A stretch of DNA of 53,702 nucleotides from a virus. How positions within the stretch are numbered: position 1 is the first letter of the stretch; every line of letters begins with the position of its first letter. The stretch covers positions 1 to 53,702 of the IMG/VR virus record IMGVR_UViG_3300033153_001952; one strand, written 5' to 3'. A program made the translations under genes and the position numbers. Shown piece by piece: positions 23,194 through 33,400 of this stretch. The notes below the pieces were generated by a model. That model worked only from the letters and a program-made list of their open reading frames with translations, ran no database searches and was not told the DNA's origin.

Positions 23194-23618
23194 TGGGTGT
23201 TGTAGTTAAGACTGCCGACTCCTATGTAGCCACACAACGTGATGTTAAGCGAGCTATGGCCGGAGTGCAGAATAACCTCCTATCTGTTATCGAGCAATTA
23301 GGCAATATCTCAGCAGAGGCTTTATTAGCTATAGGCGAAGATATTGAGACTCGTTCTAATGAGCTTGCTCCTAAAGATACAGGTGAGCTCAGAGAATCTT
23401 CTTATGTTGTATCAGCAAGAGAGGGTAATGAGCATACTGTCGAGATTGGGTATACAGACGATAAAGCACCATACGTTCATGAGAACACACCTAGTCACGA
23501 AGATTACAAAAACCCTACCACGAGTGGAACGCATTATAAGTTCTTACAAAGAGCCTCTACAGAGGTGGAAGCTAGATTAGCTAAGATACTAGCTGAGAGG
23601 CTTAAACGAGAATTCTAA
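23193..23618 (+). CDS. HK97 gp10-like neck/tail-completion protein
   Basis: 141 residues. Contains APKDTGELRESSYV followed by VEIGYTDDKAPYVHENTPSH and a C-terminal FLQRASTEVEARLAKIL helix, the classic HK97-gp10 family order (KDTG..L, Y...VE). These proteins help join head and tail. Confidence 0.8.
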   Translation: MGVVVKTADSYVATQRDVKRAMAGVQNNLLSVIEQLGNISAEALLAIGEDIETRSNELAPKDTGELRESSYVVSAREGNEHTVEIGYTDDKAPYVHENTPSHEDYKNPTTSGTHYKFLQRASTEVEARLAKILAERLKREF

Positions 23619-23627
23619 GGAGGCTGT

Positions 23628-24047
23628 ATGGCAAGTCCAGCATTTGATATAGCCACTATGCTTGTCTCTGACGGTGTAGGGACGCTAGGAACAGATTTAT
23701 TCGTAGGAAGAATACCAGAAGAAGCAACAAACTTTTCAGTTGGCGTAATGGACGCTGGTGGAATAGAACCTAATCCGGCTTATGTACGTGACGATTATGA
23801 TGTGCAAGTTATTGTACGTGGTGATGTTAACGGTTATAGCGCAGGCTGGGATAAAGCAGTAGTAATTAAGAATCTCCTGTTAGGACGTGCTCCTGAAACG
23901 GTTGGCACTGATATCTACGCAAGATTCATAATGAGAGGTAATGTTGGTTTCATAGGGTATGACACATTACAAAGACCTAAGTTTTCAATTAATTTTAGGA
24001 TAACAATTGATGGTGTCGATACAGGCAACCGTTCAGAAATAGCATAA
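23628..24047 (+). CDS. Putative tail terminator protein
   Basis: 139 residues, with AAGGAGG site. The N-terminal helix, then LFVGRIPEEATNFSVGVMD and DYDVQVIVRG with a C-terminal FSINFRITIDG strand, follow the tail-terminator/minor-capsid pattern (ferredoxin-like fold). Placed right before the major tail protein. Confidence 0.72.
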   Translation: MASPAFDIATMLVSDGVGTLGTDLFVGRIPEEATNFSVGVMDAGGIEPNPAYVRDDYDVQVIVRGDVNGYSAGWDKAVVIKNLLLGRAPETVGTDIYARFIMRGNVGFIGYDTLQRPKFSINFRITIDGVDTGNRSEIA

Positions 24048-24060
24048 CAGGAGAATTAAT

Positions 24061-25095
24061 ATGGCTAAAACAATTTCCGTATCAGCTGATGATATTACAT
24101 ACGCAGGACTTCCGGGTAGCTCAGGCGACTTCAACGTAGAAGGTGAGGGCTTGGATGATACAATCTTTGGTCAATCCTTTAGCTCCTCAGAGACTGGCCT
24201 CATGTCTTGGACAGTTAGTGCTAACGCATACTGGAAAGGTTTTGCGGGTTACACTGCAACAATCAAGAAGACTGGTACAAGCACAGTAATGACAGGCGAA
24301 GCAATGAGCGTAGTAGCTGGTCAAGAGTATCAAGTAGATGCTCCAGCTAAAGAAGTGTTTGACAGAGCAACCACAATCGTAGTTCTTGACGGCGTAACTG
24401 ATGTAACTGATGAAGTGGAAACTATTAGTTACCTATACGGTAAAGTTACTTTTGTAGGTACTTACTCAGTAGTAGGCGCAATAACAATCGACGGTGCTTA
24501 CCTCCCACTAGAAGCTTACGGTAAGGCTCAAGAGTTTACACTTACTCAGGCAGCTGAGAGTGTAGATACCACTGACTTCGATACAGCTCAGAGCAATGGC
24601 GGCTTCCGTACATTTAATCCCGGTCTGCGTCAAGTTAGTCTAGACCTCTCAGGCTTCTTCGCTACAGCTAATGCATTTAAAGCTTTGCTGGCAGCTCGTG
24701 AAGAGACTGTAATCGAGATTAGTCCTGATGGCGCTGGTGCATCTATGTGCCGTGGCTTCTTCAAACCTATGACCACAGGCCAATCTGGCGATGTTGGTGG
24801 TAATGAAACTGAGACAGTTACCTTTGAGCTTAGTGTTCCTTATGTTGCTGGTTCGGCTATTACACCGTTTGATTGGGCTCATACAGCATCTTCCGGTATC
24901 CCTGATGGCGTTAAGACTTGTCTTGATGCTTGGGAAGCTGAGACAGCTATCTATACTAAGTACCTGCATGACGGTACGAATGGTTGGAAAGGAACTACTG
25001 TAATTACTGACTTCTCCCTCTCCAGTGGCTTGTCAGCTATGAACGAGTTCAGCTTCTCAGGTCAAGGTAGCGGTGAGTACACAGTAGTACCCTAA
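24061..25095 (+). CDS. Major tail tube protein
   Basis: 344 residues with AGGAGAAT site. Beta-rich throughout, with tail-tube landmarks EFTLTQAAESVDTTDFDTAQ and SLDLSGFF, and later MSEF-like MNEFSFSGQGSG near the C-terminus. It follows the terminator gene and precedes the chaperones, the usual order. Codon use suggests high expression. The N-terminal 130 residues may be an added surface domain. Confidence 0.82.
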   Translation: MAKTISVSADDITYAGLPGSSGDFNVEGEGLDDTIFGQSFSSSETGLMSWTVSANAYWKGFAGYTATIKKTGTSTVMTGEAMSVVAGQEYQVDAPAKEVFDRATTIVVLDGVTDVTDEVETISYLYGKVTFVGTYSVVGAITIDGAYLPLEAYGKAQEFTLTQAAESVDTTDFDTAQSNGGFRTFNPGLRQVSLDLSGFFATANAFKALLAAREETVIEISPDGAGASMCRGFFKPMTTGQSGDVGGNETETVTFELSVPYVAGSAITPFDWAHTASSGIPDGVKTCLDAWEAETAIYTKYLHDGTNGWKGTTVITDFSLSSGLSAMNEFSFSGQGSGEYTVVP

Positions 25096-25113
25096 TAACT
25101 AATTAAACAATCT

Positions 25114-25135
25114 GGCTAGCCAATGGTGGTTAGCC
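25114..25135 (+). terminator. Intercistronic hairpin after the tail tube gene
   Basis: GGCTA (25114-25118) pairs with TAGCC (25131-25135). Without a T tract it is more likely a processing or stabilising hairpin than a terminator. Confidence 0.4.
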
Positions 25136-25156
25136 TAACTTAATAAAGGTAATAAA

Positions 25157-25513
25157 ATGTCTAATCGTGATGATATTCGTAAAGCTCTTCTATCAGGTAA
25201 ATCAGAGTTTAAGTCTAAGTCTGTAACAGTTTGTGGTATTGATGTAGAGGTGCGACAGCCTAGCGTTAAATCTCGTCGTGACCTTATGAAGAGAGCTACT
25301 AACGAAGATGGCGTTATTGATACAGGCGAATTCCTCGTATGGAGTGTAATCTTTAATACTTTCGTACCTGATTCAAAAGAGCTTGTGTTTGAACCTGCTG
25401 ATTATGACGCTCTGGTTGAAAAGCCTGTAGGTGGTTTCATGGACGGCATTGCCGAGGTTGCTGCTGAGATGATGAACGTGGATAGTGACCTGAAGGCAGA
25501 GGCAAAAAACTAA
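25157..25513 (+). CDS. Tail assembly chaperone G
   Basis: 118 residues, ending in AEAKN at a TAA that follows directly after an AAAAAAC slippery site. Small acidic/helical protein between tail tube and tape measure, corresponding to lambda gpG. It shields the tape measure during tail assembly. Confidence 0.85.
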   Translation: MSNRDDIRKALLSGKSEFKSKSVTVCGIDVEVRQPSVKSRRDLMKRATNEDGVIDTGEFLVWSVIFNTFVPDSKELVFEPADYDALVEKPVGGFMDGIAEVAAEMMNVDSDLKAEAKN

Positions 25514-25686
25514 GACACGATCCTGATGAAGTAAACATACTCAGGGTCTGCGATAAACTAAATAAGTTTCCAAGTGAAGTAGAAGCTTTACCTATTGAAG
25601 AGTTTGATAGGTTAGTTGTCTACTACTTGTTTGAAGCTGAAGAGATGGAGAAAGCCAGAAAAAAGGCTGCTAGAAGAACAAAATAG
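25157..25686 (+). CDS. Tail assembly chaperone GT by -1 frameshift
   Basis: A -1 shift at AAAAAAC (25504-25510) continues into 58 further codons (starting LRHDPDEVNILRVCDKLN), ending with a basic AARRTK tail and TAG at 25684. The fused product would be 176 residues, equivalent to lambda gpGT, whose T part contacts the tape measure. The extension has no start codon or ribosome site of its own, which supports frameshifting. Confidence 0.85.
25504..25510 (+). promoter_or_regulatory. -1 ribosomal frameshift site
   Basis: A AAA AAC is a canonical X XXY YYZ heptamer in the zero frame, immediately followed by the TAA stop of G. No strong stem immediately downstream was identified by eye. Confidence 0.85.
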
Positions 25687-25698
25687 TTTGAACATTAT

Positions 25699-25735
25699 AA
25701 GCTGGCGTGTCCTACATGGTGCGACCAGCTTTTTT
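25699..25735 (+). terminator. Intrinsic terminator between chaperone and tape measure
   Basis: AAGCTGG (25699-25705) pairs perfectly with CCAGCTT (25725-25731) and runs into a T tract (25730-25735). It is a well-formed intrinsic terminator inside the tail operon. Confidence 0.75.
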
Positions 25736-25765
25736 ATTATTTGAAGTAAAGAGGAGTTGTAAGAT

Positions 25766-28700
25766 ATGGCAATTGATTTAGGTACGATCTATACAACCCT
25801 AGTTACGAAGTCAGAAGGTCAGGAGAAAGCTGCGAAGGCAACAGATAAGACCAGCAAAGCTTTAATCAGACAGGCAGATGCTTTAGCTAAGGCTAGGCTC
25901 GCTATAGATAAAATGAAGGCAGAGTTGAAAGGTGTTAAGGAAGCAGCGCCGCACGTAAAGAAAGCAGAAGATGCCTTAAAGCAGTTTGAGCGTAGAGCAC
26001 AAGCAGCTAAGAAAAGCTCTATAGCCTTTACAGCTGCACAGAAAGATTTCAAGAATAAAATAACTAAGACACGCATAGGTATGACCAAAGCTGGCGTTGC
26101 CACTAATGGCTGGCAAGACCGTATGCAGGAACTTACCAAGTCAGTGCAATTGGCGTTAGGCCCACTGTCAGGAGTTGCAGCGAGAATCACAGCATTGAGC
26201 TCTCTGTTCAATAAAGCCACATTAATATGGGCAGGCTTCTTCGCTAGTATAACAGGCGTTGTAGTTGCTATGCATAAAGCCGTAGGCGCTGGCGCATTGT
26301 ATGAAAACTCTATGGCTAAGATACAGAGGCAGCTAGAGCTTACAAGACATGCTTCAGGGCAGACTACAGGCTCTATAGACGATATGACTAAGGCTCTGGC
26401 ACGTAACACCTTAGCTTCTGTACAGGGAGCTCGTGACGCAGCCACAGCGATACTTACATTTACCTCCATAACAGGTAAGAATGTAGAGCGCACATTGTCG
26501 TTAGCACAGGATTTAACTGACTCACTTGGTGGTGACTTATTAGGTAATGCCAAGAAGCTTGGTAAAGCTATTGAAGATCCTAGTGAAGCATTCAAAACTC
26601 TTAATGAAATGGGAGCTCGCTTAGCTCAATCAGAGAAAGATAGATTGAAGAGTATGGTTGCTATGGGCAAACATGCTGAGGCTCAAGAGTTCTTATTCGG
26701 TAAGATTGAGGAGCGTATTGAAGGTATTGGTAAAGCTGGCGGAACAGGTACTCTCGCTGGAGCTATGGATACACTCGGTGTAAACGTAACATTGTTCTTT
26801 GAAGCCTTGTCTAAGAATTCAGGCATGATAGATAACTTCAAGAAGACTATCGAGAACGTATCTGAGACGGTGCTGCGCTGGACTTCTTCCGTAGAGAGGG
26901 GCGTACCAGCTCTAGAGGCATTCGGTTCTGCTGTGGGCGCTGTAAGTAATGCAGGTGCTTTCCTTATTAGGAACTTGGATTCTGTAATTAATGCATTAGG
27001 TGGTCTAGCTATACTGAAGGTTGCCACAGCTTCCGTTAGCCTATTAAGACTTTCTTACAGTAAGTTAACTACAAGTATAGCTGCTAATGTTGCTGCCACT
27101 AAGGTTGCTACCCTCGCTACTGGAACTTACACTAAAGTTACCATAGCTCAAACTGTAGCTACGCGAGGCGTGACAGCAGCTACCAGCACATTCAATAAAG
27201 TAATGAGAGCTACCCCTTGGGGTATGGTTGCTAGTTTAGCTGCTATGGCTGCTGCTGCTATATGGGGCTACAGCGATGCTACTGACGGTGCAGCAGAGAG
27301 TACTAAAAGACTTTCTATGACTATGAATGAAGTTGCTGATGCTGCTATGGCTAGGCAAGTTGCAGCTACAAAACTTCGCCTTCAAGAGACAGCTGCTACG
27401 ATAGTACACTTAACTGCTAAACTCGTAGAGCTTGAACGCATGAATGGTAAAGGTACAGCCGGTTGGAACAGATGGACAATGCAACTGTCTGATGCAAAGG
27501 TTGCAATGAAGAGAGTGTCTGGTGAGCTGGCAGCTATGCTTACCCTCCAGAAGAATACATCCAGCGAGACTAAAACTTCAACCAAAGCTACACTAAAGCA
27601 AATAGATGCTTTGAACGCACTGACTGCTTCTTACAATCCATCAGTAGCTGCTCTCAAGAAGTACAATCAAGATGTAGCTGTAATGAAGGCTGCTCTCACA
27701 GGTACTAATGGAGAGCTGATGACCTTAGAAAGGTTCTTAGCCGCTAACACTAAAAAGCAAAAACTCAACGGTAAAGAAGTTGAAGAGCTGACAGCTAAGT
27801 ATAAAATGATGGCAGCTGTATGGAAAGGTACAGAGTCTGTTATGTCTGATGCCGATCCGTTCAAGAAAGCTAAAGTAACGCTTGAGAACATGATTAAAGA
27901 GCAACGTAATGCCGCAGCTTCTGCTGGTGGTAGCGGAGCTATGATTGATCTTAACTTCAGCACAGATAATGACCGCATCACTAAAACCATTAACACGGCT
28001 ATGGGTCTTATCAACGATGGTAAAGATATTGCAGGGTTGAAGATACATCTTGATAGCGGAGTTCTGGTAGAAACTAAGGATCAGTTGGCTCAGTTCATGC
28101 GAGAGACTGACGCAGAGATTAAGCAGACAAATAAGATTGCTCCATTCTCAGCTATGCTTGAGAGTGCTAGAGTTAAGATTGATTCTGTAGCCAAAGCAAC
28201 TAGCGGAGATATATTCGGTAGGTTATTTAATACTAAAGCATATCAAGATGCAGTTAAGCTTGAGCAGAGCATTGATGGAATCGGTAAGAGGTTATCATCC
28301 CAGAACATTAAAGAGGGCTCAGCCGAGTTCGCAAGAATGGGCAAAGAGCTGCAAGAGATGGCTGGTAATAGAGGCTTAGGCGACTTAGTAGATGACGAAG
28401 CTATCAAGAATCTGGACGGCTACTCTACAGCGTTAGCTAAAGTACTGGAGGCTTCCAATAAAGCTCCTGTGTCTATGGCTAAGATTATGGGTGGCGTACA
28501 AACTATGATGGGTCAGTTAGAGACTATCATGGGCGGTATCGTAGATAGATACGGCGAGATGGCTTCTGCATCCACTGAAGCTGCTCAACGAGCTCTTGAG
28601 AATGCTAAGAGCCAGAGCGAGTTTTATATGGAGCTTGCTAACTCTGTTCACTATTCTAATAACGAACAGGCTAGATCTTTCGAGGACAAAGCAAAGGCCG

Positions 28701-29215
28701 CTGCTGAAGCTGGAGCTATGGAGTATGCAGCTCAGAAAGCTGCTGCTGCTAAAGCTAATGCGTTGGCCGCTGCTGCGTTTGAGAATCAGAAGAAGCTACA
28801 GATAGCTCAAGTAATAATGTCAACAGCAACCGCAGCGATGAAAGCTTACGAGCAGTTCGGTGTATACGGTGCAATTGCTGCTGCTGGTATGGCTGCTGTA
28901 GGCGCTATGCAAATCTCTGCTATCTCATCCCAACAGTACACTCCTCGTGAGAAGGGTGGAAGTTTGACAGGTGGTAAGCCTTATCTGGTTGGTGAGAAAG
29001 GCCCAGAGTTAATGATTCCCGGTGCTGGTGGTACGATGATCCCCAACAATAAGCTTGATGATTTCGCCGGAGGCGGTGGTGGAGCTAGCAATATCACATT
29101 CGAGATACATGCTAACGATACCAAAGACTTCGATAAGCTACTTACAAGCCGTAGAAGTATTATTCAGAACATGGTAGCAGAAGCTAACGATAGAAATATG
29201 AGGAATGAAAGATAA
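25766..29215 (+). CDS. Tape measure protein
   Basis: 1149 residues, the second longest gene. Helical and Ala/Lys-rich N-terminus (about 20-110), hydrophobic segments near 154-175 and 484-500, coiled-coil regions, and an Ala-rich hydrophobic segment near 1035 followed by GGSLTGGKPYLVGEKGPELM, the conserved tape-measure C-terminal motif. By the usual rule of about 1.5 A per residue the tail would be roughly 170 nm (inference). It injects with DNA and sets tail length. Confidence 0.95.
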   Translation: MAIDLGTIYTTLVTKSEGQEKAAKATDKTSKALIRQADALAKARLAIDKMKAELKGVKEAAPHVKKAEDALKQFERRAQAAKKSSIAFTAAQKDFKNKITKTRIGMTKAGVATNGWQDRMQELTKSVQLALGPLSGVAARITALSSLFNKATLIWAGFFASITGVVVAMHKAVGAGALYENSMAKIQRQLELTRHASGQTTGSIDDMTKALARNTLASVQGARDAATAILTFTSITGKNVERTLSLAQDLTDSLGGDLLGNAKKLGKAIEDPSEAFKTLNEMGARLAQSEKDRLKSMVAMGKHAEAQEFLFGKIEERIEGIGKAGGTGTLAGAMDTLGVNVTLFFEALSKNSGMIDNFKKTIENVSETVLRWTSSVERGVPALEAFGSAVGAVSNAGAFLIRNLDSVINALGGLAILKVATASVSLLRLSYSKLTTSIAANVAATKVATLATGTYTKVTIAQTVATRGVTAATSTFNKVMRATPWGMVASLAAMAAAAIWGYSDATDGAAESTKRLSMTMNEVADAAMARQVAATKLRLQETAATIVHLTAKLVELERMNGKGTAGWNRWTMQLSDAKVAMKRVSGELAAMLTLQKNTSSETKTSTKATLKQIDALNALTASYNPSVAALKKYNQDVAVMKAALTGTNGELMTLERFLAANTKKQKLNGKEVEELTAKYKMMAAVWKGTESVMSDADPFKKAKVTLENMIKEQRNAAASAGGSGAMIDLNFSTDNDRITKTINTAMGLINDGKDIAGLKIHLDSGVLVETKDQLAQFMRETDAEIKQTNKIAPFSAMLESARVKIDSVAKATSGDIFGRLFNTKAYQDAVKLEQSIDGIGKRLSSQNIKEGSAEFARMGKELQEMAGNRGLGDLVDDEAIKNLDGYSTALAKVLEASNKAPVSMAKIMGGVQTMMGQLETIMGGIVDRYGEMASASTEAAQRALENAKSQSEFYMELANSVHYSNNEQARSFEDKAKAAAEAGAMEYAAQKAAAAKANALAAAAFENQKKLQIAQVIMSTATAAMKAYEQFGVYGAIAAAGMAAVGAMQISAISSQQYTPREKGGSLTGGKPYLVGEKGPELMIPGAGGTMIPNNKLDDFAGGGGGASNITFEIHANDTKDFDKLLTSRRSIIQNMVAEANDRNMRNER

Positions 29216-29811
29216 TGATTGACTACCCAGTAGATCCAGCATTCAGGGAAATAACTGTCAGTTCTAAAGACCCTACTGTAATACACAGGGCTCAGAACGG
29301 CAGACGTATTGCACGTAAGGTTGATGGTCATATCTGGACATTAACTCTCACGTACCCTCCAATGAAGCGTAGCACTTTTGCACCTGTATTAGGAGCGATT
29401 GCTGCTGCTCGTGGAGCTTACGATACGTTCACTGTAATTGCACCTAACCTACGTACACCAGAAGGCTCGCAAACTGCTGACACGGCTGTTGCTGCAAATG
29501 CAGGGGCTGGTAGTACATCGGTGGATATCTCTGGTGCAGGAGCAGGGGCTACCTTTTATGCTGGCGATATAATGAAGCTAAGTAATAGCTCTAAAGTTTA
29601 TATGTTAACAGCCAGTGAGACAGCAGATGGTGGTGGACTAGCTACGGTGAGTTTCATGCCTCCTTTAGTTGAGGCTTGCACTACAGCCGACACCATGAAG
29701 CATAGTGAAGTGTTTTTCACTGTAGGTATGACAGCCGATGTTCAGGAGTTTAAGACTAGCGTATCTGGTTACATTAAATATGAGCTAGATGTTGAGGAGG
29801 TATTCCAGTGA
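29215..29811 (+). CDS. Distal tail/minor tail protein
   Basis: 198 residues, ATG overlapping the tape-measure stop (TAATG). The region FREITVSSKDPTVIHRAQNGRRIARKVDG and WTLTLTYPPMKRS fits the distal-tail-type proteins that follow the tape measure in this phage group; a Gly/Ala-rich insertion lies at about 90-130. It forms part of the tail tip. Confidence 0.7.
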   Translation: MIDYPVDPAFREITVSSKDPTVIHRAQNGRRIARKVDGHIWTLTLTYPPMKRSTFAPVLGAIAAARGAYDTFTVIAPNLRTPEGSQTADTAVAANAGAGSTSVDISGAGAGATFYAGDIMKLSNSSKVYMLTASETADGGGLATVSFMPPLVEACTTADTMKHSEVFFTVGMTADVQEFKTSVSGYIKYELDVEEVFQ

Positions 29812-30401
29812 GTCGTGATTTACATGCACAAACAAGCGCAGCATTAAGTAATAGTGATTTACAAATATTTCATCTAGTTACATTTTATTTCGATACAGAG
29901 ATGAGACTCACTGATCATGCTCATGATATTAGTTATGACCTTGGAGCTGGTACTGAGACTTTCACATCTTCAGGTAGACTATCTAGTGCAACAGATGTAA
30001 CAGAAGATTTAGAAATGTCGAATCAGAAGTTCACTATTGTACTTACAGGTGCTAATGAAGCTGACATAGCTCTAGCACTTGCTGAGAACTATAACAACAA
30101 GCGCGTAGTGGTTTATAGAGGCTTCTACGACGACACTGGAGCGACTACTGACGCTAACATCATACCTACACCCTTTATACTATTTGAAGGCACTGTAGAC
30201 TCATTCTCAATCAATGATGACCCAGAGGCAGGAGAGAGTAATGTTGCTTGGAAGATAGCATCCCATTGGGCAGATTGGGACAGGGTTACAGGTAGACGGT
30301 GTAACACACAAAACGCACAAGCTTACTTTGCTGATGAAGAAGGCTTTAGTCATGTATATGATCAAGTTGGCGAGAAGACTTGGGGTAGAATTAGGAGTTA
30401 A
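29808..30401 (+). CDS. Minor tail protein (DUF2163-like)
   Basis: 197 residues, four-base overlap with the upstream gene. N-terminal LVTFYFDTEMRLTDHAHD and C-terminal WKIASHWADWDRVTGRRCNT, with one Cys in the position typical of tail-tip proteins of the lambda gpL/DUF2163 type. It lies between distal tail and J-like genes, where the tail hub proteins are coded. Confidence 0.7.
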   Translation: MSRDLHAQTSAALSNSDLQIFHLVTFYFDTEMRLTDHAHDISYDLGAGTETFTSSGRLSSATDVTEDLEMSNQKFTIVLTGANEADIALALAENYNNKRVVVYRGFYDDTGATTDANIIPTPFILFEGTVDSFSINDDPEAGESNVAWKIASHWADWDRVTGRRCNTQNAQAYFADEEGFSHVYDQVGEKTWGRIRS

Positions 30402-30403
30402 TA

Positions 30404-33400
30404 ATGGGCTGGATTAATTTAATAATAGCAATATTTGCGGTAGTTACAGCACTCAATACTAAGACACCTAAGCTCAGTATGGATGAACGAGAGTCGAGGG
30501 TTAAGAATGTACTCAACCCCGATTACCATGTACCTGTTATATATGGAGAGGGCCGCACTGACGGTAACTTAATCTTCTATAACACAGCTAACGATGCTGA
30601 AGAGGATGAGATAAATAACGACTTCTTAGATGTAGTTGTAGTTGTTGCCGAAGGTGAGATTGACGGCTTCACTAAAATATTCATGGATGACGGTGAATAT
30701 CCAATATTTGATGCTAGTGAGTATAGCAGAACAACTCTTGAGGCAGGTGTTGAGTTGGAGTCCACGCACCCTCTCTATGGAGAGACTGTTGCTCGCACTA
30801 CGTTGAGAGTTGATCTCGATAAGTTAAGTGAATCTACTTTCTATTATGGCAACCACCTTAAGGCTACAGGAAACACCATACAAGAAGTTGCTGATAACCT
30901 CAGTGCAGCAGCATCTGCTTGGGTGACGGTAACCGTCCGCGATAATACCGATGACGTGTTAAGTATACGTGCTCTGGTAACTGGTAAGCGGGAGAACGGC
31001 CAATCGGTCAGGCAGCAGTGGTATGAAACGAGTACCGATGATTATGGCACATACAGCAACAGAAAAAAATTAGTAGCTAACATGAAGGGTGGCAGAGAAA
31101 CAATACATGCTTATGGTACGTTCTACAACGGCACTGAAGATCAAACAGCTAATGCTACATTAGTAGATTCCTACGCACCAACAGCAACTAGTGACGGCTG
31201 GACTACAGACCACAAGCTAGACGGCTTTGCATATATCTACATACGTCTGCGCCATAACGCTGATTTATTTGGTGGCGGCATACCTAAATTTTCTTGTGAG
31301 TTACGTGGCAAGAAGGTACTTGATACGAGAACTTCAATAACAGCTTACTCTGAGAATACAGCAATGTGTCTCAGAGATTACCTGCTTAGTGGGAGATATG
31401 GGAAGGCGCTTGAAGTTTCTGATATAGACGAAGCCACTTTCATAACTGCTGCTAACGATTGCGATACAGTTAGGGATGGCAAAAACGTAGCAGGCGACCC
31501 GATAACTTACACTGCATACACAATTGGTGCGGTAGTGGATACATCTAAGAAAGTGAAGGATAATGTGGGTCACTTCTTGCAAGCAATGAACGGAGCTCTA
31601 CCCTACTTCAACGGCATCTACTCACTGACAGTTATGAAGGCGGGCAATGCAACTGTAACTCTAGATAAGACTAATATCATAGGTAAAGTGAGTCTAACAT
31701 CCTCCTCCAAAAGAGATAGGATGAACAAGAGCTTAATGACTTTCCCTGATAAGAACAGACATTATGCTAAGGGCGATGCGGTTATTGATCCTGTCACTCC
31801 CGGCACATCTTCTTATAGTGCAGAGGCAGCTGCTTTCTTAGTTATTGATAATGACCAACTACTAGAGACTAGAACAGAGCTTCCATACGTTAACTATTAC
31901 CCGCAAGCTAGAGATGCAGCTGAGCTAGCTATGAACTTGTCACGTATTGGTTTGGTTATCAACTTAACGACTACATTAGAAATTCTTGATAATGTCGTAG
32001 GCGATATAACAGCAGTAACTTACGAGCCGTTTGGATGGACAGGTAAAGAGTTCAGGATAGAGCAGATTATATCACGCCTTGATGGCATGTGCGATGTGTC
32101 TTTATCTGAGCATAGCGATGCTTTGTATGATCTAGTAGATAAGCAAGAGCTACCTGAGCCAAACGTAACCAGCTTACAGACAACATCAGAGGTTATGGAA
32201 CCTGTAATTACAAGCGTACTCTCAGATGCTAGTACAGCGTTAGTCAGCACTGACGGCATCGTGAGTCCACGTATCCTTGTACAATGGGATAACTATGACG
32301 CTTACCCGTTAGAGCACAAGATATATGCTAAGAAGTCCGATGAGGATTTGTTTGTAAGAGCTGGGCAAGTTACAGCTGGCGATGATTTGACTTTCTATAT
32401 TAATAATATTGATTGGGATACCAGTTACGATGTAGCAGTAACTACAGTAAACACACTAGGCTACGAGTCTATTAAGGTTGTACGCAGCTTGGCAATCGCT
32501 AATCCGCTTGCACTAGCAACATACAACTATCCAGATGTTATCGGCTTAGAGTTGATTGGTGCTGGCACGGATTTAGGCGCGGGTCTTAGTGACGAGTTCA
32601 CTGGTCAAGATATAAGACTGCAATGGAGACTCAGCTCTGAGAATGTAGAGTTTGAGTGGGGCAGTGATGTATCAGAATCTCTTGGTGGTGTAGGCGGCGT
32701 AGTTCCATTGACACTCACAGGCTATAGAGTAGAGGTGTTCCACTCAGGCGATACAGAGCCTAGGCAGGAGTACACAGTTACTGATCCAAACTTCACATAC
32801 ACATATGATAAGAACTTCGAGGATGGTGATGGTAGTGCGGCTCGTGATGTGTCTTTCAAGGTATATGCTTTCGGTAGCGTAACTAATGCTGGAGTGAGCG
32901 GCGAGTCCGATATACCAGCGACAATATCAGTTAGTAATCCACAACCTGAGCTACCAACTAATTTATCTATCAGCGCTAGATACCAAGTTATTACAGTAGA
33001 CTTTGATGTACCTGTTGACAACGACTATGCGGGTATATTGGTTTGGGCATCTGAGAGCACAAGCTTTACTCCAGACGCTTCTACACTGGTTTATGATGGT
33101 AGTGATAGCTCAATAACTATTGACGGATTAGAGAAAGATACGCCGTACTTCATAATTGTAGCTCCTTATGATGGCTTCGGTATAGCAGGTATTAATTACT
33201 CATCTGAATATTCAGTAACTACACTCAACACTATAGATAATGATGATTTATCTGGGCTATCTAATTGGGCTCTTGAGACAGACCCTGTTGATCTCACGTT
33301 CATCACAGATAACATGGCTGACGATGCTATTAGCTCAACACAGATTGAAGGCGTAGTTGCTGGCAAGATTCAGGCAGGTACGATTGCTTCTGTAGTCAAT

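Noticed and set aside
25819-26595. Long open frame of 258 codons on the minus strand inside the tape measure gene
   Set aside because: It is a shadow of the Ala-rich coding frame, has no ribosome site, and runs against the operon.
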